In this document: one piece after another, positions 42,736 through 54,837 of the stretch | How positions within the stretch are numbered: position 1 is the first letter of the stretch | Layout: every line of letters starts with the position of its first letter | The notes under the pieces: generated by a model | Seen by the model: only the letters and a program-made list of their open reading frames with translations | Databases searched by the model: none | What the model was told of the DNA's origin: nothing | Program-made: the position numbers and the translations under genes | Origin: Hanleya hanleyi | Taxonomy: Eukaryota > Mollusca > Polyplacophora > Lepidopleurida > Hanleyidae | Length of the DNA stretch: 64,000 nucleotides | Reading direction: 5' to 3' | Assembly: GCA_036873755.1 (NCBI GenBank) | Contig: JAVTVY010037303.1 | Location: forward strand, 1 to 64,000

Positions 42736-43439
42736 CTGAACCAAACATTCTTCAGAATTATATGTAAATGCTTACGCTCTATTAAAATCATTCAAGGAAG
42801 CTTCCTGAATTTTAGTGGATTCTCCCTGAATGGTAGAGTAATTGACTTCAATTTAATTTCAAGGATTTTCCCTGAACTGGTCTAAGGACTAGATTTTCCT
42901 GAAGATATCAGGATGAAACAGTATATTTATTTCACGAGGGAAACAGAGATCGGCGAACAGGCAGATTTGAACGCCTCTCTCCATCGTGTTCTACAGCTCG
43001 AGCCAAAGAGAGCGAGGTGCCACATCCCATACCGCAAATGTCCATGAGTGGGTATCCCATTGGGACTATTATTTTACATTGAACAGTGCTGGGGCTTCAT
43101 TGTTCATGGACAAACCCTCAGCTGTCCAGGAATTATTGCTGAAAACCGTGGCCTAAAATTGAAATTGCATTGTTGGTTGTTCTGGAATTATTACATTCAA
43201 AAGCATGTTTCTCTCAAAACATAACCTTTCCTCATCAAAAGGTGATATGATCACCCGCGATTAACTTAAAATGTGATTTAACATAGATATATCAGGTTTG
43301 CATATTTTCTATGTACTCTCTAAATCAAATTTCCATTTAATACACCACGAGCCACACACATTCACACGAACAATAAATATATCGGGAATGTGTCAACGCA
43401 TGTATCTTTCGTGTAGCATAAATGTCATGGACATTCCAT
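42736..43439. other. No gene seen
   Basis: Non-coding, moderately AT-rich, with no repeat that I can match elsewhere in the window. Confidence 0.35.
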
Positions 43440-43672
43440 TTTAACATCCCGTGGGGCTCCTGGGGTATCGTTGTGCACACTCCAGGTCATGGTAAGAATA
43501 GGCTTCAGCCCTCCAGAGAGCTTGTCACGGGGTTCCCGGGTGTGGAAAGGAATAGGACCCTATCCGCGGGGTCCCGGGTGTTAAACGGAATAGGACCCAA
43601 ATGTCGTGATATGACTGAAATAGTGTTGAAAGTTGCATTATATTATATTCACTCACTCACTGACCCACATAT
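43440..43672 (+). repeat. Short GC-rich duplication and SINE-type tail
   Basis: Two near copies of cggggttcccgggtg...ggaataggaccc lie at ~43,530 and ~43,575. They run into gatatgactgaaatagtgtt and ttcactcactcactg, the same tail type as at 19,796-19,860. Probably a truncated SINE. Confidence 0.5.
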
Positions 43673-44545
43673 GACTGTGACTGGATAATTCCAGCGTTAC
43701 TCGAGTTACATTTTCATGCATTTTCTGTAATCATCTTGGCTAAAAATTCCCAGTTCAGGGTTTAAAGCTCCTCAGTTTTTCCTTGTGACAGTGTGCGACC
43801 ACACATTATTTATTCAAAGCTGTAACAGGAATAGACTCCTCCAATACTTTTTGAACAAATATTTGCCAGTCGTTAATCGCGTGACGAAATTAAGAAACGG
43901 AAATTGTATCGTCCACTGCAGAACCAAATTTCCCTTTCACGGTGAATCGAAAAACCATCAATTGTGACAAATAGCTGACAAACATATGAAAGTAACACCG
44001 TCAAATTAAACAATATGATCAGTTGTGAATTGTAAAATTGGCGTTACTTTTACTCGCGTTACAAAGTTATAGTATAGTCCTCGGCATAAGGCCATCTATG
44101 TGGAAAGGACCATCCGAATGCTACATTACTATCTTTGTTACATTTGAGTATCCTAAATCAACAGGCCAAAGACATCCAACAAGCTGTATCATTCGAATAC
44201 AGAATACCATCAGCCACAACTAAAAATGTGAAGATGTCGCGTGTTTTGACTCACTCAACTCAAGATCGACTATTGTTGAAACTGTATTTTTGAAAAAAAT
44301 ACACGACATAATATACATCTTCAGAATTCTGAATTACTCGGAGATTCCAAATGCGGTTCATATTTATTTCAACTTTACAGAACCGCCATATTTTCCGTAC
44401 TAGTAAACTATTCAATAGCGTGTAATATTTTTAATGAATCCAAAGCGATCATAGTGTTTGCCTCAAATGAATACACGTCCGGTACCTAGGCGTGTGACTA
44501 TGAGTCGTCGGCATTCGTCTCTAAAACCATCATAGTGACTGGCTA
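43673..44545. other. No gene seen
   Basis: Short open frames only; nothing recognised. Confidence 0.35.
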
Positions 44546-45195
44546 CCTTAATATAGTCTGCAATATGGACCGCAAACTACTCCTGGTGAAGGAACCAAAA
44601 TACAGAGTTAATTGAACGCAACATTAAAGGTGTGGTGGAAAACGATGTAGGGGTACTGAGAAGAAATCCTATGAGCCGATGCACATCAATTACATGGCCG
44701 AACAAAAGACAACCATTAGCATCCTTGAACAGTGCATTTTTGATTAGTAGAAAAGACTGGTTGGATATTGGCAAAGACAAGGTTGTCGATACAAGTTACT
44801 ATATCGACAGAAAGACCCTTCCCAAAGCAAAACAAACATTGAGATGCATGGCTCTAAAAGTTATTATAGAAGACCTCCAAATTAAATTTGGTATTATTCC
44901 ATCGGATACGGTCCCACATACCCTATTATTAGGCAGTGATGAAGGAGATTAGTATGGATATACCCCTTGCTTCTCTATCGACTTACTCCTCCACACTGAA
45001 AATACTAAGGGTTATCCAACAAAGATTCCCAAGGAAAAGATATTTCCCATGCTACCACTCATAACGATCGCCATGTAACAAATTGTTCTAGACTCCCAAA
45101 ATGTCTTAAAACATCATAAAAAGCTATATTTATAGTTGATTCCAGAAGCAATACATCCAAACTTCTGTCCACTCTCAGACCTACAGGCTGTCGAA
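44546..45195 (+). pseudogene. Decayed PLE reverse transcriptase, N-terminal and finger region
   Basis: Residues can be aligned by eye to the better copy at 63.2-64.0 kb: MDRKLLLVKEPKYRVN against KDLKLLLMKGPKYREP, then KDKVVDTSYYIDRKTLPKAK against SKVVETIRHIDRSTLPQAK, and LQIKFGIIPSD against LQSKFVLVPAD. After several lost frames, CSRLPKCLKTS..KAIFIVD and SNTSKLLSTLRPT near 45,090-45,190 correspond to the RT motif LPK.HK.P...RFI. Many stops are present. Confidence 0.6.
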
Positions 45196-46046
45196 ATCAT
45201 TTTGGGAGAATTAATATGCCGCCATTTGAAACAAATAAGATGTTGAATGTTTGTGAACACTTAAAATCACAAAAGTCTTACTAGATCACAAAGGACAATT
45301 AGCGTCTATATATTTTCTATACATTCCTCTTGATCCGGCCCTCTTTGCCCACCTTTTTTTAAATTCTCATCTCGTACATATTTGGAATTGATGCCAACTA
45401 TGTCGATTTTTTTCCTGAATAATTAAACTGTCATATTTTGGAAAGTGACATGTCACTTTAATGGAAAAGGTGGACTTGATACTGTGAATGGATCAAACAC
45501 TAATCCAGTCCTTTAGTTACACGGTTTGGCTCTTACTAATTCTCATCTTTCAAACTATAAAGCAGCATGATTTCTATTCCCGATTCTCAGACTACATACA
45601 CCCTCAGTGCCAATTCCTTAGTATCATAAAAACTGTTTGTTGTAGGTCTTTCTCCTCATTTCTAATCGTAACATCCCGAATTTCGCGAAAGAATGTTTTC
45701 CTGTTTTCGCACCTAACACGTTGTTTAAACTTAATTATTCTGCAAACTGTAGTACTTGGGATTGGGGTCAAGTTCTAATCAACTTATTCAACCCTCTCCC
45801 TACAAATATGAATACATGTGTTCCCAACGACAAAAATAATGACGTTTTGGCTGAACCTGTGTGAATATATGTAACAAATGAGATATGTTTTAGATATGCA
45901 TTTCTAGCAACTTAAAGGAGAGAAACAGACTATAACAGATTATTGAGTATATGGTGGCAACTTGGCTGTAGCGTGCTAGGATTCTCACAGAACTGGGTAC
46001 TAGTACATACTAATCCTTCAGCTGAGGTAACTACGTCGTAATCGTG
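45196..46046. other. Flank and LINE-D 3' UTR
   Basis: Includes an unrecognised 96-codon open frame (45,488-45,778). The part next to 46,046 should hold the LINE-D 3' untranslated region on the minus strand; no clear tail repeat is seen. Confidence 0.35.
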
Positions 46047-49000
46047 CTACAAATTGAATCTTGAGGTGTTCTTAATAAATGTTAAAACTGATTTGCACAT
46101 ATTATTATTCATTTCGTTTGTGAATGACTCATTTGCCGACAATATATCTTGGAGGTTATAGTTTGGAGGCAAGTCGTTTTGTAATTCATCCCTTAGATTG
46201 GTATATAAGGGACAAATGAAGAAATAGTGATAAACATCCCCTCTTGGTTCTCCACATCTACAGCTAGATGTAATAGACAAATTCCTTCTCATTAAATCTG
46301 CGTTTAATTGGCTGCATTGATGTCTTAGTTGGGTTAGTACAATGTTAAGTTTCCTTGAACCAATCAAACTGTATTTAGATATACGAGTTTTCTTAGTTAA
46401 TGAGTGTTGGAAGGCAGAAGTGGATGGTTTGTTTCTTATATCGTAACTAAGTTTGTTCCATTCCTGAATAGCTGACGGGATAAATGAATTTTTGGATATA
46501 TTTAAGCGTGTTCGGGGCGTCGCATAATTTGCGTCATTCCTCAAGTTGTACGGAGTGGTTTGTCCCACTTGGGGTGTCATTAAATGGTATATATAGTCGG
46601 AACTTTCTCCGTTGTGAATTTGGTGCATTACTTTCAATTTTGCAATTTTTCGTCTGTTTGCCAAGGTTTCCCAGCCAGTTTCCAAGAAAAGGGATTCTCT
46701 ACTGGCATGAACAGGAAGACCGGAAACAATTCGTGCTGCAGCAAATTGAAGTTTTTCCAGTCGATCCGCTTCTTCTAATGTGCATCCATCCCAGAACACA
46801 GAACCGTATTCTAACATGGGTCTCACAAAAGATAGATATATTTGAGATAATGCCTGTCTGCCAAGCTGGTATTTCAGTTTTCTCATCATTCCAATGCGTT
46901 GAGAGGCGGTATTGATAATGTGATTGATGTGACTACTCCATTTGCAGTTGTCTTGCAGGATTAGGCCTAGGTGACGATGATTGGTGGAAGCCTGAAGGAG
47001 ACAATGGTCAAAATAGATTTTAGGGTATGCTGGTGAAGTTTTATTTGAGAACAGAATTAAAATGGTTTTTAGGGCATTAAAGTTCAAAAGCCATTGTTTT
47101 GACCATTCCAATAAGGAATGTAGATTCCAGTTAACTACAGTTTCAATATCACAAATGTTAAGTGACGAGAACTGCAAACAGGAGCCATCTGCAAAAAGTC
47201 TGATAAGACTTATAAGTTTGTCCGCTATGTCGTTAATGTATATCAGAAATAACAAAGGGCCTAACACGGAACCCTGTGGGACTCCTGCATTTACTTTTTG
47301 TGTATTGGAGGTTGAATTTCCCACAACAACTTTTGATGATCGATCCTCAAGATAGCTTTTCATCCAATTAAACAATGCACCTGCAATTCCATATTGTTTC
47401 AACTTGAACAGTAACCCCTTGTGCCATACCGTGTCGAAGGCTTTGGATATATCACAAAAAACCATGCATGAATTTGTGCCTTCATCTAGGGCCTTACAAA
47501 TACTATCATAGAGTTCAATAAGCTGCTAAACGGTTGAATGCGCAGGGGAAAAACCGGGCTGGTACTTATAAAATAGGTGGTGTGAGTTGAAATGATTATA
47601 GGTGTGTTTGAATATAATTCTTTCCGTTATCTTTGAGACACAACTCAGCAGCGATATAAGACGATAATTAGAAGGGAGATGTCGATCTTATTTTTTGAAA
47701 ATAGATAATATATTTGAATTTTTCCAACACTTAGGAAATTGTTTGCTTGTCAATGACATGTTAAATAACTGACACAATGGTTTAGCAATGGTCTTGACAC
47801 AACCTTTAAGCATTCTGTGGCTGATTGCGTCTGGACCTACTGCTTTATTCAATTCGATGTTATTAATAATATCACAAACTTCGTCTTCGTTAATGGCAAT
47901 ACTGTTTAGTAGGCTGTCGCATTTATACTCAAACTGAGGTAAGTCGGTAGCCGAATCATCTATAGTAGAGATGGAAGCGAAGAAATCATTCAATGCATTC
48001 GCTTTGTCTATATCACTAAAACAGTTGGATTCGGTTTGTCCAGAGTTTTGTTCTCTTAAAGGGGGGATTTCAGATGTATTTTGAGGATCGCTAACGAATC
48101 TCTTTAATGTTTTCCAATAAAATTTTGGGTCATTTGTTTTCGAGGTTTCCAATAGGATTTCAATGTTATTGTAATAATTAGTTTGGGCATATTTTTTCAT
48201 GTTATTAACTTGGTTCCTACTGCGTTTGTATTTGTTCCAGTCTAGAAGTCTATTAGTCTTGAGTGCCTTTTTTCAGTCTGTCACGCTTTCTCATTACTTT
48301 TCTTAGGTCAGAATCATACCAAGGTTTATCTTTGGGTCGTATTGTCACAGTTTTGTATGGGATACTCATCTTAGCAAATAACAGGTATTGCTTAGTAAAT
48401 TTTTCCGCAGCTTCATCAACATCTTTGGAATTTTCCAGAGTTGCTGTCCAGTCGAAATCGGATATCAAATTATTGAAAATGTCGAAATTTGCTGCCTTAT
48501 ATACCCAAACTTGTCTCTTGTATGCATGTTTCAAGTTATGTTTCACTAGAACCTCAATATAGGTAGCCCTGTGATCACTTATATCTCCGTCGAACCTTAT
48601 TACTCCACAGTCTTGAACATTTATGGTGTCAGTAATGATGATTGAGTCTAACAATGTGGCCGAATGGGCTGTTACTCTGGTGGGCTCGTTTATAATATTA
48701 CTGATATTAAGACGGTCACAAGTGTTGCTAAGATAACGTGAGTTGTCGTTTAACAGATCGTCATTTAGATCCCCGCATAGTACAAGGTTTGAATTAGTAT
48801 CCAGCGCATTTTCGACCATATTTTCAAAGTTTTCATATATAAAGGCTGGACTGTTTGGAGTAATGTAGGATACGTTGAGTAGGATATGTTTTCCTTTTAG
48901 TTCAATTTTTATCCAAATTGTTTCGATCAAGTTAATTTCTAAGTCTGGCTGACGGCTGCATTTAAGCTGTGTGGAAGTATATATTAATATCCCGCCCAAC

Positions 49001-49503
49001 GAATTCATTGCTGATGGGTCTCGATCTTTTCTATATGGTTTATTAAATCCTTCTATAATAAGGTTGTTTTCGTCAACAGATTGATCCAGGTTCGTTTCGG
49101 TGAAGCACATTATGTCGAAGTCTTCAGCTATGTCTTCCACATACGAGATGTTATTTCGTATACTGCTTGCATTTGTGTGAAGGATCCTTAGTCCATCGAT
49201 TTGGGTTGAAGTGTCGGGACCTGGGTTAAGTTCAACGTCACCACAAATAATGAGTAATAATAAGAGGATCATAGTAATGTTGCTGTTTTGGTATATGCCT
49301 TGGAGAGCCAAGAGAGTTGCAAAAACTATAAAGGATTTGAGATTGTAGCTTAAACATTCCATATAATTGAGATTGGCTGGCCATAAATTAGTGTTACGAT
49401 TTCTAGTTCCACGACTACAACTGTGTGTCCTCAGGTAGAAGGCCCCGATTGATACCCTATATGATAGAAGATCGTTACCCATTTTCCAAAGGAAAACATA
49501 CAT
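46047..49503 (-). pseudogene. LINE-D ORF2 with N-terminal 2A peptide; nearly complete
   Basis: Reading leftwards from ATG 49,503: ~95 residues with a hydrophobic stretch ending in a 2A motif (GDVELNPGP), then an AP endonuclease (LRILHTNASSIRNNISYVED, FDIMCFTETNLDQ, LVLCGDLNDDLL, DGDISDHRATYIEV), a frame shift in an A-run at ~48,275, a linker and RT (NKAVGPDAISHRMLKGC; a TAA at 47,688 in place of a codon before DRHLPSNYRLISLLSC; a TAG near 47,525; MVFCDISKAFDTVWHKGLLF; AGVPQGSVLGPLLFLIYIND; LIRLFADGSCLQFSS). The palm FADD is FADG. The C-terminus holds PYNLRNDANYATPRTRLNIS and a CRCGEPRGDVYHYFFICPLY block. All parts lie in two frames, so the copy is young. It is a CR1/Jockey-superfamily LINE; a 12 bp inverted repeat flanks its start codon. 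Confidence 0.85.
49216..49242 (-). other. 2A ribosome-skipping motif in LINE-D
   Basis: The codons spell GDVELNPGP, matching the 2A consensus D-V/I-E-x-N-P-G-P. In known 2A peptides translation skips the bond between the last Gly and Pro, here at residues 95/96. The short N-terminal piece would be released from the endonuclease-RT. Such 2A sequences have been described in some LINEs of trypanosomes and sea urchins. Confidence 0.85.
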
Positions 49504-50249
49504 TTAAATTGAGTATCAATCGGGAACCAACATAGTTGCACATATTCGAATAAATATTCAATAATACACTGCACACTACAGAACTACATAAACTGTCAAA
49601 CATACCATACATAAGAGTGAAAGGTAGAGTAAAACATCAATGACACGTGAACAACCAGCATATGCTTTATACCAAACAGTTAGGCGTTGGGTGGATATGT
49701 CAACACCATTCTTATTAATATGTAGTTGCATTTATTGTTAAAATATGCATGATTAGCACAGATGATGGAAGATTATATATTTTTTATCTTTCACGTCGTC
49801 AACCACCGCCTGTCGCTACATTCCTATACGTTACGTAGCCTACACTGTGTCGACTTATCTGAGATAATTTTACGTTGACGAGTCGGGGCCCGCGTTGATC
49901 TCTGAATAATCATGTCTATCTAATTTGCATACCAACGAAGAGTGAAAAGATGGAATATTATGCGATGGACGCTAGGAAAAATTATATGTGGTCTTTTGTA
50001 GTTTTGTTTGCTTGCACAGAGCGGGCGAATGAGAACAGTGAGCCTACAGTCCCAACCTCGATTTGTAAAGCTGTGACACACCAGCTGAAAAAAATGAGTG
50101 GATTACACTGTAAGAGTTGCAAGCGTCAGAACCGAAACTCAATATTCAGCGGTCGCCCAGAAAAGAATTTCCGCTTCAATAATCGAAAGATCTACTTAGT
50201 ATGACAGCACCATTTCCAAATGTGTATGGAATTAACATAATAAAAAAAC
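49504..50249. other. LINE-D 5' flank, no gene
   Basis: Contains the right arm of the inverted repeat (GTATCAATCGGG, 49,513-49,524) and otherwise unrecognised sequence, including an 84-codon open frame at 49,950-50,204. Confidence 0.35.
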
Positions 50250-50478
50250 AAGTTGATTTCCCACAAGGGTGAAGCGGTGAACAGTTTTCATTGATGTCAG
50301 CAAGACCTGATGATGGTTTTCACATAAAATCCTAATCATTGACAATTAGTCTTAATCTAAATGAAATTTCAAGTCGTTTTACGGGGGGGTGTATCTTAAT
50401 CTCTCTATTGAACATCATGCCATAAGTACATGGTGTTCAAACGGCCCCTAGCCCCAGGGTTGAGCGGAATTAAAGTGT
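50250..50478 (-). mobile_element. Diverged PLE tail with conserved core (family 3)
   Basis: In reverse complement the core reads taattccgctcaaccctgg, then ggctaggggccgtttgaac, close to families 1 and 2. A perfect 6 bp stem (ttgaac/gttcaa, 50,408-50,413 and 50,435-50,440) replaces the GTATGA/TCATAT stem. The distal part with gaagcggtgaacagttttca (50,270) is a diverged family 1 tail. Confidence 0.55.
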
Positions 50479-50639
50479 CCGTTAACTCAATATTTTGTCT
50501 AGTCTCATTGGAGCATTCAGATATGTTTTGGAAAATGAATCCACTCACGTCACCAAGTTCGGTTGCTTTTTCACGAACAGGCTAAGAATGAAATTTCACT
50601 CCTAGATAATTATTTTATTACCATTCCTAAAGGTCATAT

Positions 50640-51145
50640 ATATTTATACAACGTTTCCACCGAACCAGGGAAACTGGTTTGGCCATTCCTTTGAAGTTTC
50701 TTGATGCATCGATGACCTATACCAAGTTCCACACTGAACAGCGAAATGGTACCCGAGATACACAATATTAATGGGTTCGCATAGATTAAAGACGGCCGCC
50801 AAAGTTTCCAACCAATGGAGTCCAGATTCAATAGAGTTCTGTGTTACGAACACGTGGATGTGCACTGCAAGTTTGGTGTGCCAAGGGTACGTTGTTCTAA
50901 AGATATCTTGGTAACCAGGAAGCTGTGATGGTTTCACATTTAAAAATGACCGCCAAAGTTTCCAAACAATCGGGTCCAGATCGGATAAGGTTCTTGGTCA
51001 TGAGCATATGGATGTGCACTGCAAGTTTGGTGTGCCTAGGGCAAGTCGTTCTAAAGATATCTTGGTAACCAGAAATGTGTGACGGACAGACAAACGGACG
51101 GACGTACATGACGACATTTACCTTTCGGCCAAATTTTGGCCGAGG
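50640..51145. repeat. Imperfect tandem repeat, two ~150 bp units
   Basis: The phrases gaccgccaaagtttccaa (near 50,796 and 50,948), gatgtgcactgcaagtttgg and ttctaaagatatcttggtaa occur twice. The end, gacggacagacaaacggacg and ttttggccgaggggtaaaaa, resembles a widespread mollusc repeat as I recall it. Minus-strand open frames here are repeat by-products. Confidence 0.65.
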
Positions 51146-52819
51146 GGTAAAAATGACTGCGAGATCGAGTAAAAAGCTCTGAACAGATGACAAGCGTATC
51201 CCATATTATATCAAGTCATTGGACAAAACGTCTGATTTCTATCCACCTACTGTCGTGATCTGTGATCAAATTTTTTAGAATGACATTGCGTGGTGGCTGG
51301 ATTGGTATCTCACAGTTTTACTCCAGGAACGTCGATCTCATTATTGATAATCTTGGCCGCTGTTCTCCACAATTCACAGTCCTATTTCCGTGGCTGTTGA
51401 TAAACGGGGAGACGGCTACTGAGTATAACCACGGTTGGCCTACCATTCAATTCAGTGTTGATGATTTAATAACCGAATTGCTGTATTCATTTTATGGTGA
51501 ATCTATACGGCTGGGCTTATTGGTTCTCTAGATATACACCTTCAGACGATAGTGATGTGTAGAGACACAGTTTGCAATGTTCGCTAGAGCACATGACCAA
51601 AGCGCATGGTCTTGAGCTGTGAAGAGATCAAGTAGAATGGATAGTTTTGTCGAGAAAATATGCGAGGGAATGTTATCCGAAAGCACCCCTGGTGCGTAGA
51701 TATTGTTTTGTTGTTGTTGACATTATGGTCAGAAGATTTTGCTCGCATTATTTATTGATAAATTTCTGGTAAATCCAGTGTCTGCCGAATATTGTGTGAT
51801 AAATATATGACGTCACAATTGGCGTTGCCGTGGGCGACCGCAGCAGATTAAGGAACAGCCTTAAGAAATACAATTTATTTCATCGTGTACTTGTATGAGA
51901 TATTGCTCAATATAAGATATTATAGACACTCAAGATATTTACTTGTATTTTAATATGAGATTCATTACCGTAAAATATCTAAAATATCTCGTTGATATCC
52001 TGTAGTAATCTTATCAATGCACATATGTTCTCTGTTATTGTGACAATCGGCATCTGGGTATTGTCATGCATATTATAGAAATAGAAACCAATTATTTGTT
52101 ATTGCCGTAAATAACAACAAGATTTGCTAAGTCAAAGTTGATAAATACTTTATTTCCGTGTTCGCATAATAAATAGATTTACATGGAAAAAAGTTTATTT
52201 CATGTCTAGTATTATTTCATTTCCGATGGTATTAAAGTACGAGCTTCATTGCCGTAAAATACCTAGAATAACATTTTGATATGTCGTAACGTTTTCATGA
52301 CCACAGATATTTTCCTCTTATAATAAATATAGGATAACATGATGCTTCCAGTTTGCCTAAATGTTCCATTATTACTTGTCAAAGATATTTGACATTATTT
52401 CTCTTCGAAGATGTTTGCTATTCCAATACGAGAATATTCTTATGATATCATGTAACGTTTCGATATCTCCAACACATTTCTCTTTTAAAAGTATAGCATG
52501 GTATCATGTTCCAGGATATCAAACCGATTCAGAAAAATGTCATTCCATCATAAAATTGTTTAATTTCTATGACCTATTTTTGAGATATGTGTTCTAAAAT
52601 CATGCTCTGTAGTACCGTAAACATGGCAAAGATAATAACACCTGTTAGCCGTGCTATTATTTCAAAAGTATATTCTTTATCTTTGAATGTTCCCCATTAC
52701 TGTAAAGATCTGAAGAATGTTCATATTTTGTTAGCACGAGTTAATTGCATGCTGTTCGGCTGTATTTTTCCATATGTGTGACGACGCTCATCAGAATGGG
52801 AGCTTGCATTAAATGTCAT
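51146..52819. other. No gene seen
   Basis: AT-rich sequence with a recurrent gtaaaatatctagaat-like phrase around 51,970 and 52,255. It may include the 5' part or an intron of the PLE that follows, but nothing confirms that. Confidence 0.35.
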
Positions 52820-52834
52820 TGATGGGATGTTTCT

Positions 52835-53489
52835 TTGTTTATAGAGTTGCTTGAATTTCTCATTAAAAATATCTATGTGAAATTTGGCAACACAATATAT
52901 CAGCAGCATATAGGTATTCCAATGGGTACTAATTGTGCACCCCTGTTGGCTGACCTGTATCTGTTCTCTTATGAATATGACTATATGCAGGCGCTTTCAA
53001 CCGTTCCTTCTCATTCACCAAACGCTATATAGACGATCTTCTCGCTGTGATAATCGCTATATAAATGACGCAGTGAAGGATATATATCCACCTTCACTGG
53101 ATTTGAAGGAAACTACAGATACTCCTACAGGCACATCATATTTAGATCTATATCTCTATAAAAATGAAGCGGGCATTCTCTCTCGTCGACTTTATGACAA
53201 AAGAGATGATTACAATTTCGACATCGTAAACTATCCCTTTCTGGATAGTAATATTCCAGTGGGACCTGCATATGGCGTATACATATCTCGCTTAGTAGCA
53301 TTTGCTAGATCCTGTGTTAAATGTGACGATTTTAATCAACGTCACAAAACATTGTTGCAGAAACTTATAAAACAGGGCTATTCCACCAAGCGCCTCCACT
53401 CAAAGTTTCTCAAATTTGGCGATACATATCGCATGCTGATAGCAAAATACGAACGTAGCGTGCAAGATCTATGGCGCTACGTTTCGTAA
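52835..53489 (+). pseudogene. PLE reverse transcriptase, palm to C-terminus
   Basis: Reads LLEFLIKNIYVKFGNTIYQQ, IGIPMGTNCAPLLADLYLFS and YEYDYMQAL. A deletion of ~19 bases near 53,000 and a missing G near 53,050 break the frame around the YIDD block (CTATATAGACGATCTTCTCG is still present). From about 53,090 it continues as in copy 1: SLDLKETTDTPTGTSYLDLY, RRLYDKRDDYNFDIVNYPFL and FLKFGDTYRMLIAKYERSV. The two PLE copies have different lesions, so each decayed separately after insertion. Confidence 0.75.
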
Positions 53490-53499
53490 CTTGTGTCTA

Positions 53500-53600
53500 A
53501 TTCCGCTTAACCCGGGGCTAGGGGCCGTATGAACCCATGTACTTCAAGATCCTCATGGTACTCATATGAACAGTCACAATCAAAGCGTGACTGAGATACA
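53500..53600 (+). ncRNA. PLE tail family 1: conserved structured core (copy 2)
   Basis: Core between ttccgcttaacccggggcta and gactgagatac. Stem GTATGA (53,527-53,532) with TCATAT (53,562-53,567), and perfect hairpin CAGTCAC (53,571-53,577), loop AATCAAAGC, GTGACTG (53,587-53,593). An inner CCATG/CATGG stem is also possible. Confidence 0.5.
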
Positions 53601-53889
53601 TCTTTTTTAGATGACGACTCTATAACGAATATTATGGATTAAGAATACTGATCAGCGATACGGATTTGATATTTTTGGAACATCATGATGTCTTGCCGGC
53701 ATCATTGAAAACTGTTGACCGCTTCTCTCTTGCAGGAAACAAGCCTATGTTTATGTATACTATGATTGTCTTTTTGAATTTGGTGCTAATACTGTTATAT
53801 GGAAAATGGAATAGGTCTTTGGATTATGGACGCGGATATTCTCTAATGGACGACGGCTGGATTATGAATGACGGACTAGACGCTTGTAA

Positions 53890-54837
53890 TTTATACTATT
53901 TACAGAATCCTGTTTTTCAATTACCACCCCTCATGCCGAACTACTGGGACTTGCCAGGGAGGGGCGGGTAACATCAGTACATGCCTAGTCAATGCAGATA
54001 GCTTTTGTGGTGATAAAATCCCAGTGTTAATAGTTAAAAGAGAAGTGAACGCATGGATATAATAGAGATTATAATTAGATCCATATGATTTACACCAAGC
54101 AATCAGACTCGGCCGTGAAATTGTAAATGGGCGAGTCCTTGTGATACAGAAACGTTACTTTGACATGTTACATTCCCTTCTCGTATCTTTCGATTAGGCT
54201 TATCCGTCTTTAGATATACCAAACGCGGCTGAGAAACATTGGAAAGGACTCGGAGAAAAGGACATGGAGGAATAATTGCAAGTGATGGGAATTTGACGAA
54301 GTGATATTACGGCATCATTGATGAATGTTTACCGCTTCAGATTGTGTTTCTTCAATACCCTATTTCTTCTAATTTTTCGAACAGCATTTTTAGACTTAGA
54401 AGAAGGAAAAATCCATATTTATGTCAAATGAGGGTTAATTCTGTGGCGTGGATATGTTCTTTATCTCAAGAACTGAATAGATAGCTATATTTGCAGAATT
54501 TCTCCCCACAGTAGCCTGAAGTTAAGTTTTGCTATCTGAATAATTAGAAGTAATACTTTCATTTGATGGTTATTTGTGTTGGTCATCTGACTCAGGTATT
54601 TCTGACGCTTTTGCCCATCCACATTTAAATATAGCTCATAAACATATGGTAAACATAGGCATTTCAGGCCTATCATCATGTGTGTGTACTTAAAGGAATA
54701 GAAAACATATGGTCAAAGTATATTCCATGCGGAAGAGTAATGTTCCCAGTGTCCAAAAAGCATAACAATTATTTTTTTGCGACTTTTTTTCAACCCGATA
54801 AATAACGCATTGCTGTGGTTCATGCGTGCCACCATCT
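53890..54837. other. No gene seen
   Basis: AT-rich, with nothing recognised in either strand. Confidence 0.4.

Larger units (their letters stand above)
52820..53889 (+). mobile_element. Penelope-like element copy 2
   Basis: Contains RT motif regions from before the QGxxxAP-like box to the C-terminus, followed by the full ~400 bp tail ending exactly at gactagacgcttgtaa (53,889). The sequence upstream of 52,835, tttctttgtttatag, has the form of a 3' splice site, so an upstream exon may exist. Identity with copy 1 is very high from 52,945 on. Confidence 0.75.

Noticed and set aside
46484..46915. 143-codon plus-strand frame
   Set aside because: It is antisense to the LINE-D RT C-terminus.
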